Assembly (NCBI GenBank): GCA_900313005.1
Contig: ONZJ01000002.1
Span: 727,001-791,000 of the forward strand
Direction: 5' to 3'
DNA from: Rhodobacteraceae bacterium EL129
Lineage (GTDB): Bacteria > Pseudomonadota > Alphaproteobacteria > Rhodobacterales > Rhodobacteraceae
Length of the DNA: 64,000 nt
Below, piece after piece: positions 9,701 to 20,700 of the stretch. Below the pieces are notes generated by a model. That model saw only the letters and a list, made by a program, of their open reading frames with translations. It was not told the DNA's origin and made no database searches. Position numbers and translations under genes: made by a program. Within the stretch, counting starts at the first letter, position 1, and each line of letters opens with the position of its first letter.

Positions 9701-12700
9701 GCCACCTATAACGTCACCCAACCCAACATGGATGACGAAGAGATCATCAACACGGCGACAGCTGTGGGGCAGCCGACCCAAGGTGGCACCATCACCGAAA
9801 CAAGCCAATCCACAGCCAACCTGCCTGCAGGCGTGGCTGATAAATCGGCAGTTGTGCAGAAAGATGCAGACACCAGCACATTTGCCGCTGTGAATGATGA
9901 AATCGAATACACGTTTACCGTCACCAACGACGGCAACCAGACCCTGACCAATCTTGAAGTCCGAGACAGCCTTGATACGGGCTATCTCTGCGTTATCCCC
10001 AGCCTTGCACCGGGTGTTGCGAACACGGATTGCACGTTCACCTATCAGGTGACGCAGGCCGATCTGGATGCGGGTCAAATCCTGAACACAGCCACTTTGT
10101 CCAGCCCAGAGATCACCACGGATACTGATTCAGAAACGGTGACAGGGCCTGCGCGCAATGCTTCGTTTGTCTTCGTGAAATCGACGACGGATACCTACGA
10201 TAGCGAAAATGACATTGTGAACTTTGATTTCAGCGTGACGAACAATGGCAACGTGACCCTGACCAACATTCTTATCACGGACCCCCTGTTCACACCGGCG
10301 CTGAACTGCACGATCCCCAGTCTGCTGCCTGGGGTGACGGACAACACAACCTGTTCGGGGGCCTACACCGTGTCTCAGAACGATGTGAACCAGGGCAGCT
10401 TTACCAACACGGCAAATATTAGCGCCGATGCACCCGCAGGGGTGACACCACCGCCGCCGGATTCCTCGACCGAAGTTGTTGATGGGCCTGTGTCCATGCC
10501 ATTGGTGCAAATCGTCAAAACACCGTCCACGGGCAGCTATGCCAATATATCGGACACGGTGAACTATACGTTCGTAGTGACCAACACTGGCAACGTTACC
10601 CTGACCAACCTGCGCGTAGAAGATCCTCAGCTATCGTTCGATTGTTTTCTCGACAATCTTGAGCCCGGCGACAACACCACCACCTGTTCCGGCGGAGCAC
10701 CAGCTTTGGGCGGTACACTGACAGTGCAGCAACCTCAGATTGACGCAGGCAGCTTTGCCAATATTGCGACGGTCACGGGCAATGCGCTTGTGGGCGGCAC
10801 TGCCGTTGAAGATGCGGACCGCGTTGTCGTGACGGGCCCGGCTCAGACCCCTTCGATTACACTCGCGAAGGTTGCTGATGATCTGACCCCTTACGACGAG
10901 GTGGGAGACGAGATTGATTACACCTATACGGTGACGAACACAGGCAACATCACGCTGACGGCTGACATCACGGTGACGGATGACCGCATTGCTAACGTCA
11001 CCTGTGATCCCATTGGGGCCGGAGTGCCGCCGTCGGGCACGCTGACCTGTCGTGGCACATATGTGGTGGATCAGGATGATCTGGATAATCAATTTGTCAC
11101 CAATACCGCCAGCGCCACGGTGATCCAACCGGTAATCCCGCAAAATCTGGGCGACCCGGCGTTTGTGACAGTCACCTCGCCAGATGTGATGGAAACTGTA
11201 AACGCTGACCAATTGCCTGCGTTGTTGTTGGATAAACGCATCAAAAGCACATCTGCCAGCAGCTACAGTCAAGTTGGCGACACGGTTGTGTTCGAATACT
11301 TCGTGACCAACACAGGGAACGTCACCACGACGGCCGACATCACGATCACGGACAATCGTATTCCTGGTGTATTGACCTGTGGCGCCGCTGGCGTGGCACC
11401 GGGCGGTACAGTGCTGTGCGAGCAAACATGGACAGCTGATCTGCCTGCGTTGAACGCAGGCGAAGTGACCAACACGGCCACCGCCTCAACGCAGTTTGAT
11501 GGCAATACGGTAGATTCAAATGACGACACGGCGACCGTCACCGCTGTACAGGAGCCCTCGCTTGCGATTGTGAAGACACTGGTGGGCAATACGCCACCCC
11601 CCCCTCTGCCTCCCGATAGTTTCGATGTAGGTGTGGTGCTGGACTACTCTTACCTGGTGCGGAACGACGGCAACGTCTCGATATCGGGTCCGTTCACCTT
11701 CAGTGATAGTCTCACGACCCCCTCTTGCGCGCCGGCAGCGCCGGCCACATTGGCGCCGAACTCGACCTTCACCTGTACTGGGCAATATACAATGGGCCCC
11801 AGTGATGTCGCCGTGGGCGTGGTGAACAACGTGGTCACGGTCTCGGGTACATTTGATGGCATGGCGATCACCTCGCCGTCGGACAATGCAACTTTTCCCG
11901 TGGCGAGCGATCCAGCGATCTCGATCACCAAAGTGGCTTTGAATGCGGGGGATACCTTTGATGACATTACGGATGTGATCACCTATCGCTATACTGTCAC
12001 GAATGATGGCAACGCCGGGCTGATCGAAGACATTTTCATCACCGATGACAAGATCGGACGATTCCTGTGTCGTGCGGGCGGTACGGTGCTGAACATTGGC
12101 GCGACGCATACCTGTGATGTGGATCAACCTTACACCCTGACCCAGCCCGATCTGGATGCAGGAGAAGGGATCAACGAAGCCATCGCAGACACGCTGTTTG
12201 CGGCCGGGACACCTGACGAACTGGTCGTGCAGTCAGGACCTGTCACCGAAACGGTCACGTTGGAAGAACTGCCAGGTCTGACAGTCGCCAAGGACGTTAC
12301 GACCGGGGATGATCCGGCCTCTGTGGATGACGATCTGACCTATACCATCACGGCGACCAACTCGGGCAATCAAACGCTGAGTGGGGTGACTTTGTCGGAT
12401 GAGATGTTGGGGGCGCTGAGCTGCACAGTGGGTGGCAATCCGGCTCCGGCCAACGTCATTTTGTTGCCGGGGGAGGCATTGACCTGCACAGGTATGTACA
12501 CGGTTTCGCAGGAAGACATAGATGACCAAACCCTGCCCAACACGGCCACCGCGCGGGGCTCAGACCCCATGGGGGCCACGGTCACGGAAACAGGAGTTGA
12601 CAATCACCCTCTGGAAGGCGCGTCTCCGGGCATCGAAGTGACAAAAGCAGTCTTTCCCGACCCCGGACCGAATATCGCGTTTGAGCTGGAAGGCCAGGAG

Positions 12701-15700
12701 ATCATGTTCCGCGTCACGGTGCGTAACTCGGGCAATATCACGCTGAACAATGTGGTTGTGACGGATGATCGCATACCGGGGGAAAGCTGTACAATTCCAA
12801 CACTCGCGCCCCTGCTCAGTGATAGCAGCTGCGAGTTCACCTATACCATTCTGCAGGCTGATATTGATGCACAAAACGGCACAGATCCGAATTTCTTCGG
12901 TGGCTTTATCAACGTCGCCCGCGCAACGGCGCTGCCGGCCAACCCCGGTGCCACGGAAATCGACGACGATGGCGAGATTTTTGTGCGGGGCCCAGACCAT
13001 GAGCCTGCGTTTGCTCTGACCAAAGAGGCAAATGTCGAAGAGGTCACAACGGCCGGTCAGACGATCACTTACACCTACCGCGTGGTGAACATCGGCAACA
13101 TCACCTTGTTTGATCAACCCTCGATCACTGATGACAAGATCGGGACTTTCGACTGCGGGACCGTACCGGTTGCAGGTCTACCGCCTCAGGCGTTTTTGAC
13201 CTGCACGCAGGATTATACAGTGCGGCAAACGGATGTGGATGCGGGCGAGATCGTCAATATCGCTTCGGTCAGCTCGGATGAAGTGCCATTTGATCCCAAC
13301 GACCCGCTGCGTGCCGAAGCGACAGAAACGGTGGACGCTCCGAGAACGCCTGGCATAACCCTGACCAAAACACCTTCGGTGCTGTTGGGCGTCGAGGCTG
13401 GGGACATGATCGACTACACCTATGATGTGGCCAACACCGGCAATGTAACACTGACTGACGTCACGGTTACAGACCAGCACACCAGCGCCTCTGGCACCAT
13501 CGCGCTGCCCGTCGCGGGCGATACGCAGATCACCGACGGTGGCTTGCCGAACGACAGCACCGATGCCGCAGAGAACGGCATCTGGGACAGTCTTGCGCCC
13601 GGTGATGTGGTGCGTTTCACCGCCAGCTACGAGGTACAGCAAGAGGACGTCGATCAAGGCATCACGATTGCCAACACGGCCACGGTTACGTCGCAAAGTC
13701 CCCCCGGAACAGAGGCCCCCAGCGATGAACAGGACGCCACGGTCAACGTGGTAACACCAGGCCCTGCGATGGTGGTTCTGAAGACGGCCAATGATGACGA
13801 CGTACAGGATCCTGCGCAAATCGGTGATGAAATCGTCTACACCATTACCGTGCGCAATATCGGTAACGTTACGCTCAGCACGCCTGTCCTGACGGACACG
13901 CTTGTCGATGCGGATGGAGAAGCGCTCACTCTGCCTGATCCTGTGTTGCAGGCGGGCGGTGATGCGAACACCAATGGCGACCTCGATGTCGGTGAAATCT
14001 GGACCTACACCACCACCTTTGTGCTGGACCAACAGGCGATTGACACCGGAGGTGTCTCCAATACAGCCAGCGCGACAGCCACGGATCCGTTCAACACATC
14101 CATCACTGATCCTATTGATGCGCCGGTTGTCACAGATTTGCCACGCGCGCCGTCGATAGCGGTGATCAAATCGGCCACGTTTGATGATGGCGGGGATGGT
14201 CAGGCGGATGTGGGGGACACCATCAACTATACCTACACGGTGACAAACACCGGCAATGTCTCGTTGTTTGATATCACCCTGGCGGAAACCACCTTTACCG
14301 GTGTGGGGGATGCCCCTGAGCCTGCGCTGCAATCCGGTGGAGCGGATTTGGGTGGCGATCCTGCCGTGCTGGACTTGTCTTTTGGGCAAAGCATGACATT
14401 CACCGCCAGCTACACTCTGCAACAAGATGACCTCGACGCCACGGGCGTCACTAACCAGGCCACCGCCAGAGGCGATGATCCTGAAGGAGACACAGTCACT
14501 GATCTGTCAGGCGGAGCGCTTGATGACGACACGCCGACCGTAACACCCTTCACGGCCGCGCCAGGATTGGAAGCGACCAAGACCGTGGTTGGCACCGGGG
14601 TGCAATCCCCCGCTCAGATTGACGATGTGGTCAACTACACGCTGACGATTGTGAACACCGGCAACGTGACGCTGGACATCAATGATGTGAACGGGATCGA
14701 CGACACGATGACCCGCGCAGATGGCTCGACAACCGAGCTTGATGCGCCATTTGCCCTGATCTTGGGCGATGCTGATGGGGACGAGCGCCTTGACGTGACC
14801 GAAACCTGGACATTGACGGCGGCCTACACGCTGACACAGGCCGATCTGAACGCTGGTGGTCTGGAAAACACCGTGACAGTCAATGCGACTGACCCCGAAG
14901 ATACACCCGTCATGGACCAATCGGATGACGGAGATGACTCTGACGGGAACACCGAGAACGATCCGACAGTGTTCGAATTTGAACGCGCACCTGAACTCAC
15001 TGTGATCAAATCCGTCAGCGCCTTCACGGGTGTGGCCCCCGGCGACACGGTGACCTTCACCATCAATGCCACTAACACCGGCAATGTCGACCTGACCAAT
15101 TTGTCCGTAACTGACGAGCTCAGCCGCGCAGATGCCACGGTGATCACAGGCGTCACACCTGTGCCTGTGTCTGTGCCTGACACATTGTCGCCGACCGAGG
15201 TGGCGACGTGGACTTTGACCCATACGCTGACCCAGGACGACATCAATGCGGGCGGGTTGCGCAATACGGCAACTGTTACCGCCAACCCACCGGATGGCAT
15301 TGACCCGATCGAGGATCAATCCGCCGATGATGACCCGACTGATGGCAATGATGAAGACGACCCGACCGAGTTTGATATCGTGCCGACACCTGGCCTCGAA
15401 GTGATCAAAACGCTTGATGCCATCGGTGCCAATGTGGGTGAAACGGCCGTGTTCACAATCGCGGCGCGCAACTCGGGGAACGTGACGCTGACGGATGTCG
15501 CAGTCGCGGACACACTGACGCGTTCGGATGATGCAAACACGCCGTTGACCCCTGACAGCATTGTGTTCAGCGGTGCGAATGGCACGCCTCCTTCGCCACA
15601 GGGGACCATTCAGGCGGGTGAAATTGCGACCTGGACAGTGACCTATACGCTGACGCAAGACGATATTGATGCGGGCGGGATTCAAAACACGGCAACCGTG

Positions 15701-17773
15701 ACGGGCCTTGACCCCACTGATGTCGAGATAAGCGATCTGTCGGACGATGATGGAGACGGCGACGGTGATCCGACGGTGGCTCCGATTGAACAAAACCCAT
15801 CGGTTGCTCTGACAAAATCAGCGTCAGATGTAAGCATCCTGTTCCCAACCGTTTATCAGGTCACGTTCACCCTTGCGTTGGAGAACGACGGTAACGTGAC
15901 ACAGACCGGTTTGAGCCTGGTGGACGATCTGGCGTCATTCCTGAGCCCGGCGATACTGTTGTCCGACACCTATCCTCTGCAAGTCACCGCAGATGGGTTT
16001 ACCGACGGAACGGCGAACCCGGCCTATGACGGCGCGGCGGTGACAGACACGCTGACAGGCAATCCGACCCTTGCCCCCGGCGAGACTGGGACCGTCACTG
16101 TGCTGCTGACTTACTCGACGGCGAGCGGACAGCCAGGGCTTGCGAATGTGGCCACGGTGACCTCGGACCAGCTGCCCGAAGCAACTCCTTCGAACGACGT
16201 CGTGGTCGCCTTGGCGGACAGCGATGATGATGGTGTGCCCGATACCCTGGAAAGCACCACCGAAGACCGTGACGGTGACGGCATTCCCGATGCGCTCGAC
16301 TATGATCCGACCGGTTACTTCTATTGTGAAGAAAACGGTGAAATCCTTTCGGGCGGCAGCGTAAGCGTGACCGGACCGGCGGGCACCCAGACGGGTGTTG
16401 GAACCTCGAACAACATCACCATCGTGCGGGACGGCTCTGCCGGCTATTTCCAGTTCTTCGTCACAGCTGCGGGCAGCTATTCCATTAATCTGACCTATCC
16501 CCCGGCAGGAGTGCCGTCGACGGATCGGCTGGATGGTGGGGTGCTGGATGTCACATCGCTTCTGCCGCAAAACCCGGCCTCATTGGGGTCAAGTGAGTTT
16601 GGCACCACAGGCGTGCTGGCGGATTTCACTGCACCTGCGAACCCATGGTTCACGACATTCGTGATCGAGGCCGGGGATCCGACCCTGATCAATGTGAACG
16701 TGCCGCTGACCAATTGCGCAGGTGCACCCAACATCATGGCGACCAAGTCGGCTGATCGTGACAGTGCGGTCTTTGGTGAGGCGGTGAATTATACGCTGAC
16801 GTTTACCAATAACACGTCACTTACCTACACCGGTGCTAATGTGATCGACCAATTGCCTGCGGGCCTTGCCTATACTCCGGGCTCTGCACAGGTTGACGGC
16901 GTGGCGACCGAGCCCACAGCCATCCCAAGAACCAGATTGACCTGGGCCGGGCTTACGATTGCCCCGGCGCAGACGATCACCGTGACCTATTCCGCGCGTG
17001 TGACCGGACAGGCCGACTTTGGCGAGCTGACCAACAGCACCTGGCTGACGGACAGTGGCGGCAATACGCTGTCGAATATCGCGACAGCCACCATCACGGT
17101 GGAGCCCGAGCATGTGTTTGATTGCTCGGACGTGATCGGCAAGGTCTTCGATGACCGCAACCGCAATGGCTATCAGGATGCGCCCGGTGGTCGGGTGACC
17201 GATGACGACCTCTTTGTCGACAAGATGGGAAAACTGCAGGGACCAAAGCCTGCCAAAGACGGCGAACCCGGTTTGCCAGGTGTGCGTTTGGCCACGGTGA
17301 ATGGCACATTAATTACCACGGATGAACATGGGCGTTTCCACGTACCCTGTGCCGAGTTGCCCAAGGCGATCGGGTCTAACTTTACCCTGAAGCTGGACAC
17401 ACGCACGTTGCCCTCGGGCTACCGTGTGACCACGGAAAACCCACGGGTGGTGCGTCTGACTGCAGGTAAAATGGCCAAGATGAACTTTGGTGCCGCCATC
17501 GGCAAAGTTGTGGATGTCGACCTGACCGACCGCGCCTTTGTGCCGGGTGAAGCCCAACCCAAGGCCGCTTTGGCCAAGGGGGTAGACGGGCTGTTGGAGC
17601 AGATCCGCTCGACCCCGTCTGTGCTGCGGCTGTCCTACATCCTGCAACAGGACGAGGACGCGGCGAATGCCCGTGCAAGGCTCCGCGCACTTGAGAAACT
17701 GATCCGCCAGAAATGGCGAGGCAAGGGACGCTACAAGCTCGATATCGAGCGATCAGTGAAGCGGGTGCAGTGA
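6782..17773 (+). CDS. Giant secreted DUF11-repeat surface protein
   Basis: Predicted exported protein of 3663 aa. Start at the ATG at 6782 (MSGTWLHTVFVKLL) has AGGGA 7 nt upstream; earlier GTG 6758 and ATG 6764 lack a clear site. Residues about 1-30 form a signal peptide. Residues 30-236 are a beta-rich domain I do not recognise. From residue 237 there are 24 DUF11-like Ig repeats of about 121 aa with the pattern K...V(T)YTYTVTNTGN. Repeats 1-17 each carry one cysteine pair; repeats 18-24 have none and several end in Asp-rich linkers. Near residue 3145 is a thrombospondin type 3-like motif (DSDDDGVPD, DRDGDGIPD), near 3319 a 25th DUF11 unit, near 3453 an SdrD_B-like block (GKVFDDRNRNGYQD), then a C-terminal domain with SVLRLSYIL. 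The barrel gene starts 1 bp after its stop. Function in adhesion or surface-layer formation is inference. Confidence 0.88.
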   Translation: MSGTWLHTVFVKLLILISFFLISTTPGRATTFTTTVPGTGIQLPADYPEAGGIAFVIVGVNGNIYYQFSNPTGAFRGFQNSGQPAAFRGNPFTINDPVPLNCGFSDCADYFGGAISNVHVRFTAFDGDTQPGGFDENDISLLLNGINIGSWSGLTTEATNTPGTTSFGFGTGFGNGTFDTGWFNSTNPVLFNNILTTGQITTQVFDDDPNDNYWDFRRGQSLNNNDIVTVAPGYLLEKTADPTTFGAVGETIEYTYIVTNIGSVPIRSLAVTDDKISNITCDKTVILDSPTPANMGGVADFATCTGEYEIQQEDFDAEQVVNLAQATGVPDFGQLGTLTDSATVTGPAIAPSISIVKDTVLGAFGNAGTTVPYTFVVENTGDATLFNVSVSDPNIPGLVCEAAELAPDEELNCSADYTVLQSDVDDFLNGGTQLSNTAEVTSRDPNNVTRTDDSTVNLDGPDATPTFTLVKTAVQSDFDAVDDVLQFNIVITNTGNVTFPNPPAITDTLTGGASCPAGPVAPTASVTCTASYTVDQDDLDAGEVDNRADATITIDGVTETDGDNAIVPAIRTEGITIDKRLAPTSPSSFADENILLSYEYVVTNTGNVRLDSVTVEDDKVTATCTPDTIDPGDSVVCTSTDYPTTQPDVDAGGVTNIASATGTPRGGAGPITSDTDTVTVPATQTPGLGLVKDAPTLTALEYQSGEIVTYTYTVSNTGNTTITQPLSVTDDKIGTFSCGTVPLAPGADTSCTAQYQLQPTDILAGSVTNSASATDGTSDSNEATATISPDLDPDISVTKTADLAQVSSTSDVITYTFEVRNAGNTQILLPDQPITVDDPRVGVVDCSAQPGTFNPTDTFDCTATTTPTLAEMNAGEVVNTATASFPFTSGGTTNTIRSAPSTATVPVDPQPSMVFAKSGPASFNALNQELSYTFTVTNNGNVTLSRVDVTDPLIPTLNCVITDLEPTQSDSCTATYNVTQPNMDDEEIINTATAVGQPTQGGTITETSQSTANLPAGVADKSAVVQKDADTSTFAAVNDEIEYTFTVTNDGNQTLTNLEVRDSLDTGYLCVIPSLAPGVANTDCTFTYQVTQADLDAGQILNTATLSSPEITTDTDSETVTGPARNASFVFVKSTTDTYDSENDIVNFDFSVTNNGNVTLTNILITDPLFTPALNCTIPSLLPGVTDNTTCSGAYTVSQNDVNQGSFTNTANISADAPAGVTPPPPDSSTEVVDGPVSMPLVQIVKTPSTGSYANISDTVNYTFVVTNTGNVTLTNLRVEDPQLSFDCFLDNLEPGDNTTTCSGGAPALGGTLTVQQPQIDAGSFANIATVTGNALVGGTAVEDADRVVVTGPAQTPSITLAKVADDLTPYDEVGDEIDYTYTVTNTGNITLTADITVTDDRIANVTCDPIGAGVPPSGTLTCRGTYVVDQDDLDNQFVTNTASATVIQPVIPQNLGDPAFVTVTSPDVMETVNADQLPALLLDKRIKSTSASSYSQVGDTVVFEYFVTNTGNVTTTADITITDNRIPGVLTCGAAGVAPGGTVLCEQTWTADLPALNAGEVTNTATASTQFDGNTVDSNDDTATVTAVQEPSLAIVKTLVGNTPPPPLPPDSFDVGVVLDYSYLVRNDGNVSISGPFTFSDSLTTPSCAPAAPATLAPNSTFTCTGQYTMGPSDVAVGVVNNVVTVSGTFDGMAITSPSDNATFPVASDPAISITKVALNAGDTFDDITDVITYRYTVTNDGNAGLIEDIFITDDKIGRFLCRAGGTVLNIGATHTCDVDQPYTLTQPDLDAGEGINEAIADTLFAAGTPDELVVQSGPVTETVTLEELPGLTVAKDVTTGDDPASVDDDLTYTITATNSGNQTLSGVTLSDEMLGALSCTVGGNPAPANVILLPGEALTCTGMYTVSQEDIDDQTLPNTATARGSDPMGATVTETGVDNHPLEGASPGIEVTKAVFPDPGPNIAFELEGQEIMFRVTVRNSGNITLNNVVVTDDRIPGESCTIPTLAPLLSDSSCEFTYTILQADIDAQNGTDPNFFGGFINVARATALPANPGATEIDDDGEIFVRGPDHEPAFALTKEANVEEVTTAGQTITYTYRVVNIGNITLFDQPSITDDKIGTFDCGTVPVAGLPPQAFLTCTQDYTVRQTDVDAGEIVNIASVSSDEVPFDPNDPLRAEATETVDAPRTPGITLTKTPSVLLGVEAGDMIDYTYDVANTGNVTLTDVTVTDQHTSASGTIALPVAGDTQITDGGLPNDSTDAAENGIWDSLAPGDVVRFTASYEVQQEDVDQGITIANTATVTSQSPPGTEAPSDEQDATVNVVTPGPAMVVLKTANDDDVQDPAQIGDEIVYTITVRNIGNVTLSTPVLTDTLVDADGEALTLPDPVLQAGGDANTNGDLDVGEIWTYTTTFVLDQQAIDTGGVSNTASATATDPFNTSITDPIDAPVVTDLPRAPSIAVIKSATFDDGGDGQADVGDTINYTYTVTNTGNVSLFDITLAETTFTGVGDAPEPALQSGGADLGGDPAVLDLSFGQSMTFTASYTLQQDDLDATGVTNQATARGDDPEGDTVTDLSGGALDDDTPTVTPFTAAPGLEATKTVVGTGVQSPAQIDDVVNYTLTIVNTGNVTLDINDVNGIDDTMTRADGSTTELDAPFALILGDADGDERLDVTETWTLTAAYTLTQADLNAGGLENTVTVNATDPEDTPVMDQSDDGDDSDGNTENDPTVFEFERAPELTVIKSVSAFTGVAPGDTVTFTINATNTGNVDLTNLSVTDELSRADATVITGVTPVPVSVPDTLSPTEVATWTLTHTLTQDDINAGGLRNTATVTANPPDGIDPIEDQSADDDPTDGNDEDDPTEFDIVPTPGLEVIKTLDAIGANVGETAVFTIAARNSGNVTLTDVAVADTLTRSDDANTPLTPDSIVFSGANGTPPSPQGTIQAGEIATWTVTYTLTQDDIDAGGIQNTATVTGLDPTDVEISDLSDDDGDGDGDPTVAPIEQNPSVALTKSASDVSILFPTVYQVTFTLALENDGNVTQTGLSLVDDLASFLSPAILLSDTYPLQVTADGFTDGTANPAYDGAAVTDTLTGNPTLAPGETGTVTVLLTYSTASGQPGLANVATVTSDQLPEATPSNDVVVALADSDDDGVPDTLESTTEDRDGDGIPDALDYDPTGYFYCEENGEILSGGSVSVTGPAGTQTGVGTSNNITIVRDGSAGYFQFFVTAAGSYSINLTYPPAGVPSTDRLDGGVLDVTSLLPQNPASLGSSEFGTTGVLADFTAPANPWFTTFVIEAGDPTLINVNVPLTNCAGAPNIMATKSADRDSAVFGEAVNYTLTFTNNTSLTYTGANVIDQLPAGLAYTPGSAQVDGVATEPTAIPRTRLTWAGLTIAPAQTITVTYSARVTGQADFGELTNSTWLTDSGGNTLSNIATATITVEPEHVFDCSDVIGKVFDDRNRNGYQDAPGGRVTDDDLFVDKMGKLQGPKPAKDGEPGLPGVRLATVNGTLITTDEHGRFHVPCAELPKAIGSNFTLKLDTRTLPSGYRVTTENPRVVRLTAGKMAKMNFGAAIGKVVDVDLTDRAFVPGEAQPKAALAKGVDGLLEQIRSTPSVLRLSYILQQDEDAANARARLRALEKLIRQKWRGKGRYKLDIERSVKRVQ

Positions 17774-17774
17774 G

Positions 17775-20700
17775 ATGAGTAAGATGATGTTGTTCAACAA
17801 ACCCACCCGTTTTCTGACCGTCTGTTCCGCTTTGGCACTGGGAACGAGCCCCAGTCTGGTCTCTGCTCAGGACTGCTCGCTTTATGATGGGGTGTTGCCT
17901 GCAGGATGCGAACAGGCCAATGCAGACGTGGTGGTCAGCACCCCTGTCGGAGCCAACACGGAAGCGGATGAAGCCAACGCCGATCTGGGGGATGCCGGCT
18001 TTACGATCACGATTGACGGTGATGCGGTGATCGAAGACAAACGTGTGGAACACATTGCGCGCAAGGCAGACATCGCCTTGTCGCAGGCCGATCTGCGCGT
18101 ACAGTTTGATGGATTGGGCGCCAAGCCCCGGCTGGACCTGGATATGCTGGGCCCGGTTGAGCGGCCGGGTGCAGGCGATACGATCTCGCTGCAAAGCCGG
18201 ATGAATTATCCCTCATATGTCTCACGCGGAGAATTGCGGGTCATTGACCGTGGCGCGCGGGGTGGGCCACGTACGGTCATGACCGTGCCCATTGACCCGA
18301 ATGGTCAAGCCTCGATCACTGTGCCAGATGGCGAGGATGTCGTGGTGGTGCACCGCGTCTACGACAGTCAGGGGCGGTTTGACGAAACGGCACCGCTGTC
18401 CTTGATGCGCCCAGATGACCGCCCGCTGAGCGATGAGGTTGAAGAAGGCACGAACACTGCCGTCAAACGCAGCATCCCGGTGAATGGCGGGGCAGTTACG
18501 GTTTCGGGCACTGGCGTGCGCCCTGGCGCACAGGTCACCACGTTGGGTGAGACGGTACAACCAGACCCGTCTGGCGCATTTGTGCTGCAGAGAATTTTAC
18601 CGGCCGGAGATCACTCGGTTGAAGTGGCCTTGGACGGAGCGGGTGAGGCCACGCAAATTGAGCGTGATATCACCATCCCGAAATCTGACTGGTTCTACGT
18701 GGCCACGGCCGATTTGACCTTTGGTCGACGGTTTCTTGATAACCAGCCAGACCGCGATTTTACCGAAGGACGTCTGGCGTTTTACACCAAGGGTAAAACC
18801 GCTTCGGGGTGGACGATCACGGCGTCTGCGGACACAGGCGAGCAGGATATCAAGGACCTGTTCCGGGACTTTGACCGCAAAGATCCCTACAACGTCCTGA
18901 ACCGGCTTGATCCGGATGACGCCTATCCGGTCTACGGCGACGACAGCACAATCGAACAGGACGCGCCAACCGATGGCAAATTCTACGTGAAGGCTGAAAA
19001 GAACGGCAGCCACCTGATGTGGGGCAACTATGTCGCGCAGGTTCGGGGTGGCACTTATTTGCGGAACGAGCGTACGCTCTATGGTGCGCAGGGGTACTAT
19101 GTTTCGCCCCAGACAACCTCGCGGGGACAACCGCGCGCGACCATCACCGCCTATGCCGCGCAGCCGGATCAATTGCCGGGACGCGATATTTTCCGTGGCA
19201 CCGGCGGATCTGCCTATTTCCTGCAGCGTCAGGATGTGGCGATTGGCAGCGAAACCATCTCGATCGAATTGCGTGACCGCGATACAGGCCGCGTCGTGGA
19301 AACCCGGCCTTTGTCGCCCGGGCGCGACTATGATATCAACTATCTGCAAGGTCTGGTGACGCTTTCTGCGCCGCTGACGGGACAAACGGGCAGCGGCACC
19401 TTGGTGACCCAGCCCGGTGGCGCCTATGATGTGCGGCTGGTGGTGCAATACGAATATACCCCCACCACAGGTGACGTAGATGGGTATACCTACGGGGGCC
19501 GCGCCGAGACCTGGGTGACAGACAATGTCCGCCTCGGGTTTACGGGCATGGTCGAACAGACCGACATTGCCGATCAGGAAGCCTGGGGCGCTGATATCCG
19601 GTGGGAGCTGTCAGAAGGCACCTTCGTCGAGGCCGAGTATGCCGAAAGCGATGGTCCCGGCTTTGGCTCGTCCTTTTCGGATGATGGCGGGTTGATCATC
19701 ACCAACACCCCCGGGGCAGGCGGCACAGGTCACGCGCTGAACCTGCGTGGTCAGGCGGAACTGACCGAATTGGGACTGGGTGTCGACGGCACGATTGCGG
19801 GATATTTTGAGGAACGCACTGCGGGTTTCTCGTCGTTGGATTATCAGACACTGGTGGATGAAACCCTGTGGGGGGTTGCGGCAGATGTGCAGGCCTCGGA
19901 CCGGGTGCGTGTGCGGCTGTATTATGATGATTTTGAGGATGACAACGGCAAGTTTGTCCGCGAAGGCGGGGCCGAGCTGTACTACGATGTATCGGACCGT
20001 GTGACGCTTGGCTTCGGAGTCGAGCATCAGGACCGTAACGACAGCACCGATCCGCTGGATACCGGCAAGCGCACGGATGTGGCGATACGCGTGGACGTTG
20101 AACAATCCGAGGCCCTGTCGTGGTTCGTCTTTGGTCAGACCACGGTTGAGCGTTCAGGTGGGTTGCGCAACAACGACCGGCTGGGTGCGGGGCTGAAACT
20201 GGCCTTTTCCGAACACTGGACGGTTGAGGCAGAGTATTCCGACGGCACATTGGGGCCGGGTGGATTGCTGATGTTCAGCTATTCGCGTGACAATGAAAAC
20301 TCTGGCTATGCCGGATACCGACTAGAGCCGGGCCGAGACTTTCAGGGCGTGACCCTCAATGGTCGTGACAAAGGACAGTTTGTCGCTGGTGGGCGCCGCA
20401 AGGTGAACGACGAAGTGAGCGTCTATGCCGAGAACACCTATGACATGTTTGGCGCGTATAACTCCTTGGGCTCGACCTACGGTGTGGAATACGCCCGGTC
20501 AGAATACCTCACCTATTCAGGGTCTTACGAGCTGGCGCAGATTGACGACCCTATCATTGGAGACTTTGAACGCCACGCCTTGTCCCTGGGCATGCGCTAT
20601 CAGGACGAGGCCGGGCTAAGCGGTAGCCTGCGGTTTGAGTACCGTCAGGATCGTGGCACCCAAGGAGGAACCATTCGCGATGGGGACAGCTATCATCTGG

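Noticed and set aside
9266-15793. Long minus-strand open frames (up to about 430 codons) inside the giant gene
   Set aside because: They repeat with the DUF11 units, have no start sites or family motifs and arise from codon bias of the repeats on the real strand.
7490-16300. CRISPR array or tandem DNA repeat
   Set aside because: Repeats are visible at protein level only; DNA identity between units is low, and lengths are about 360 bp without constant repeats.
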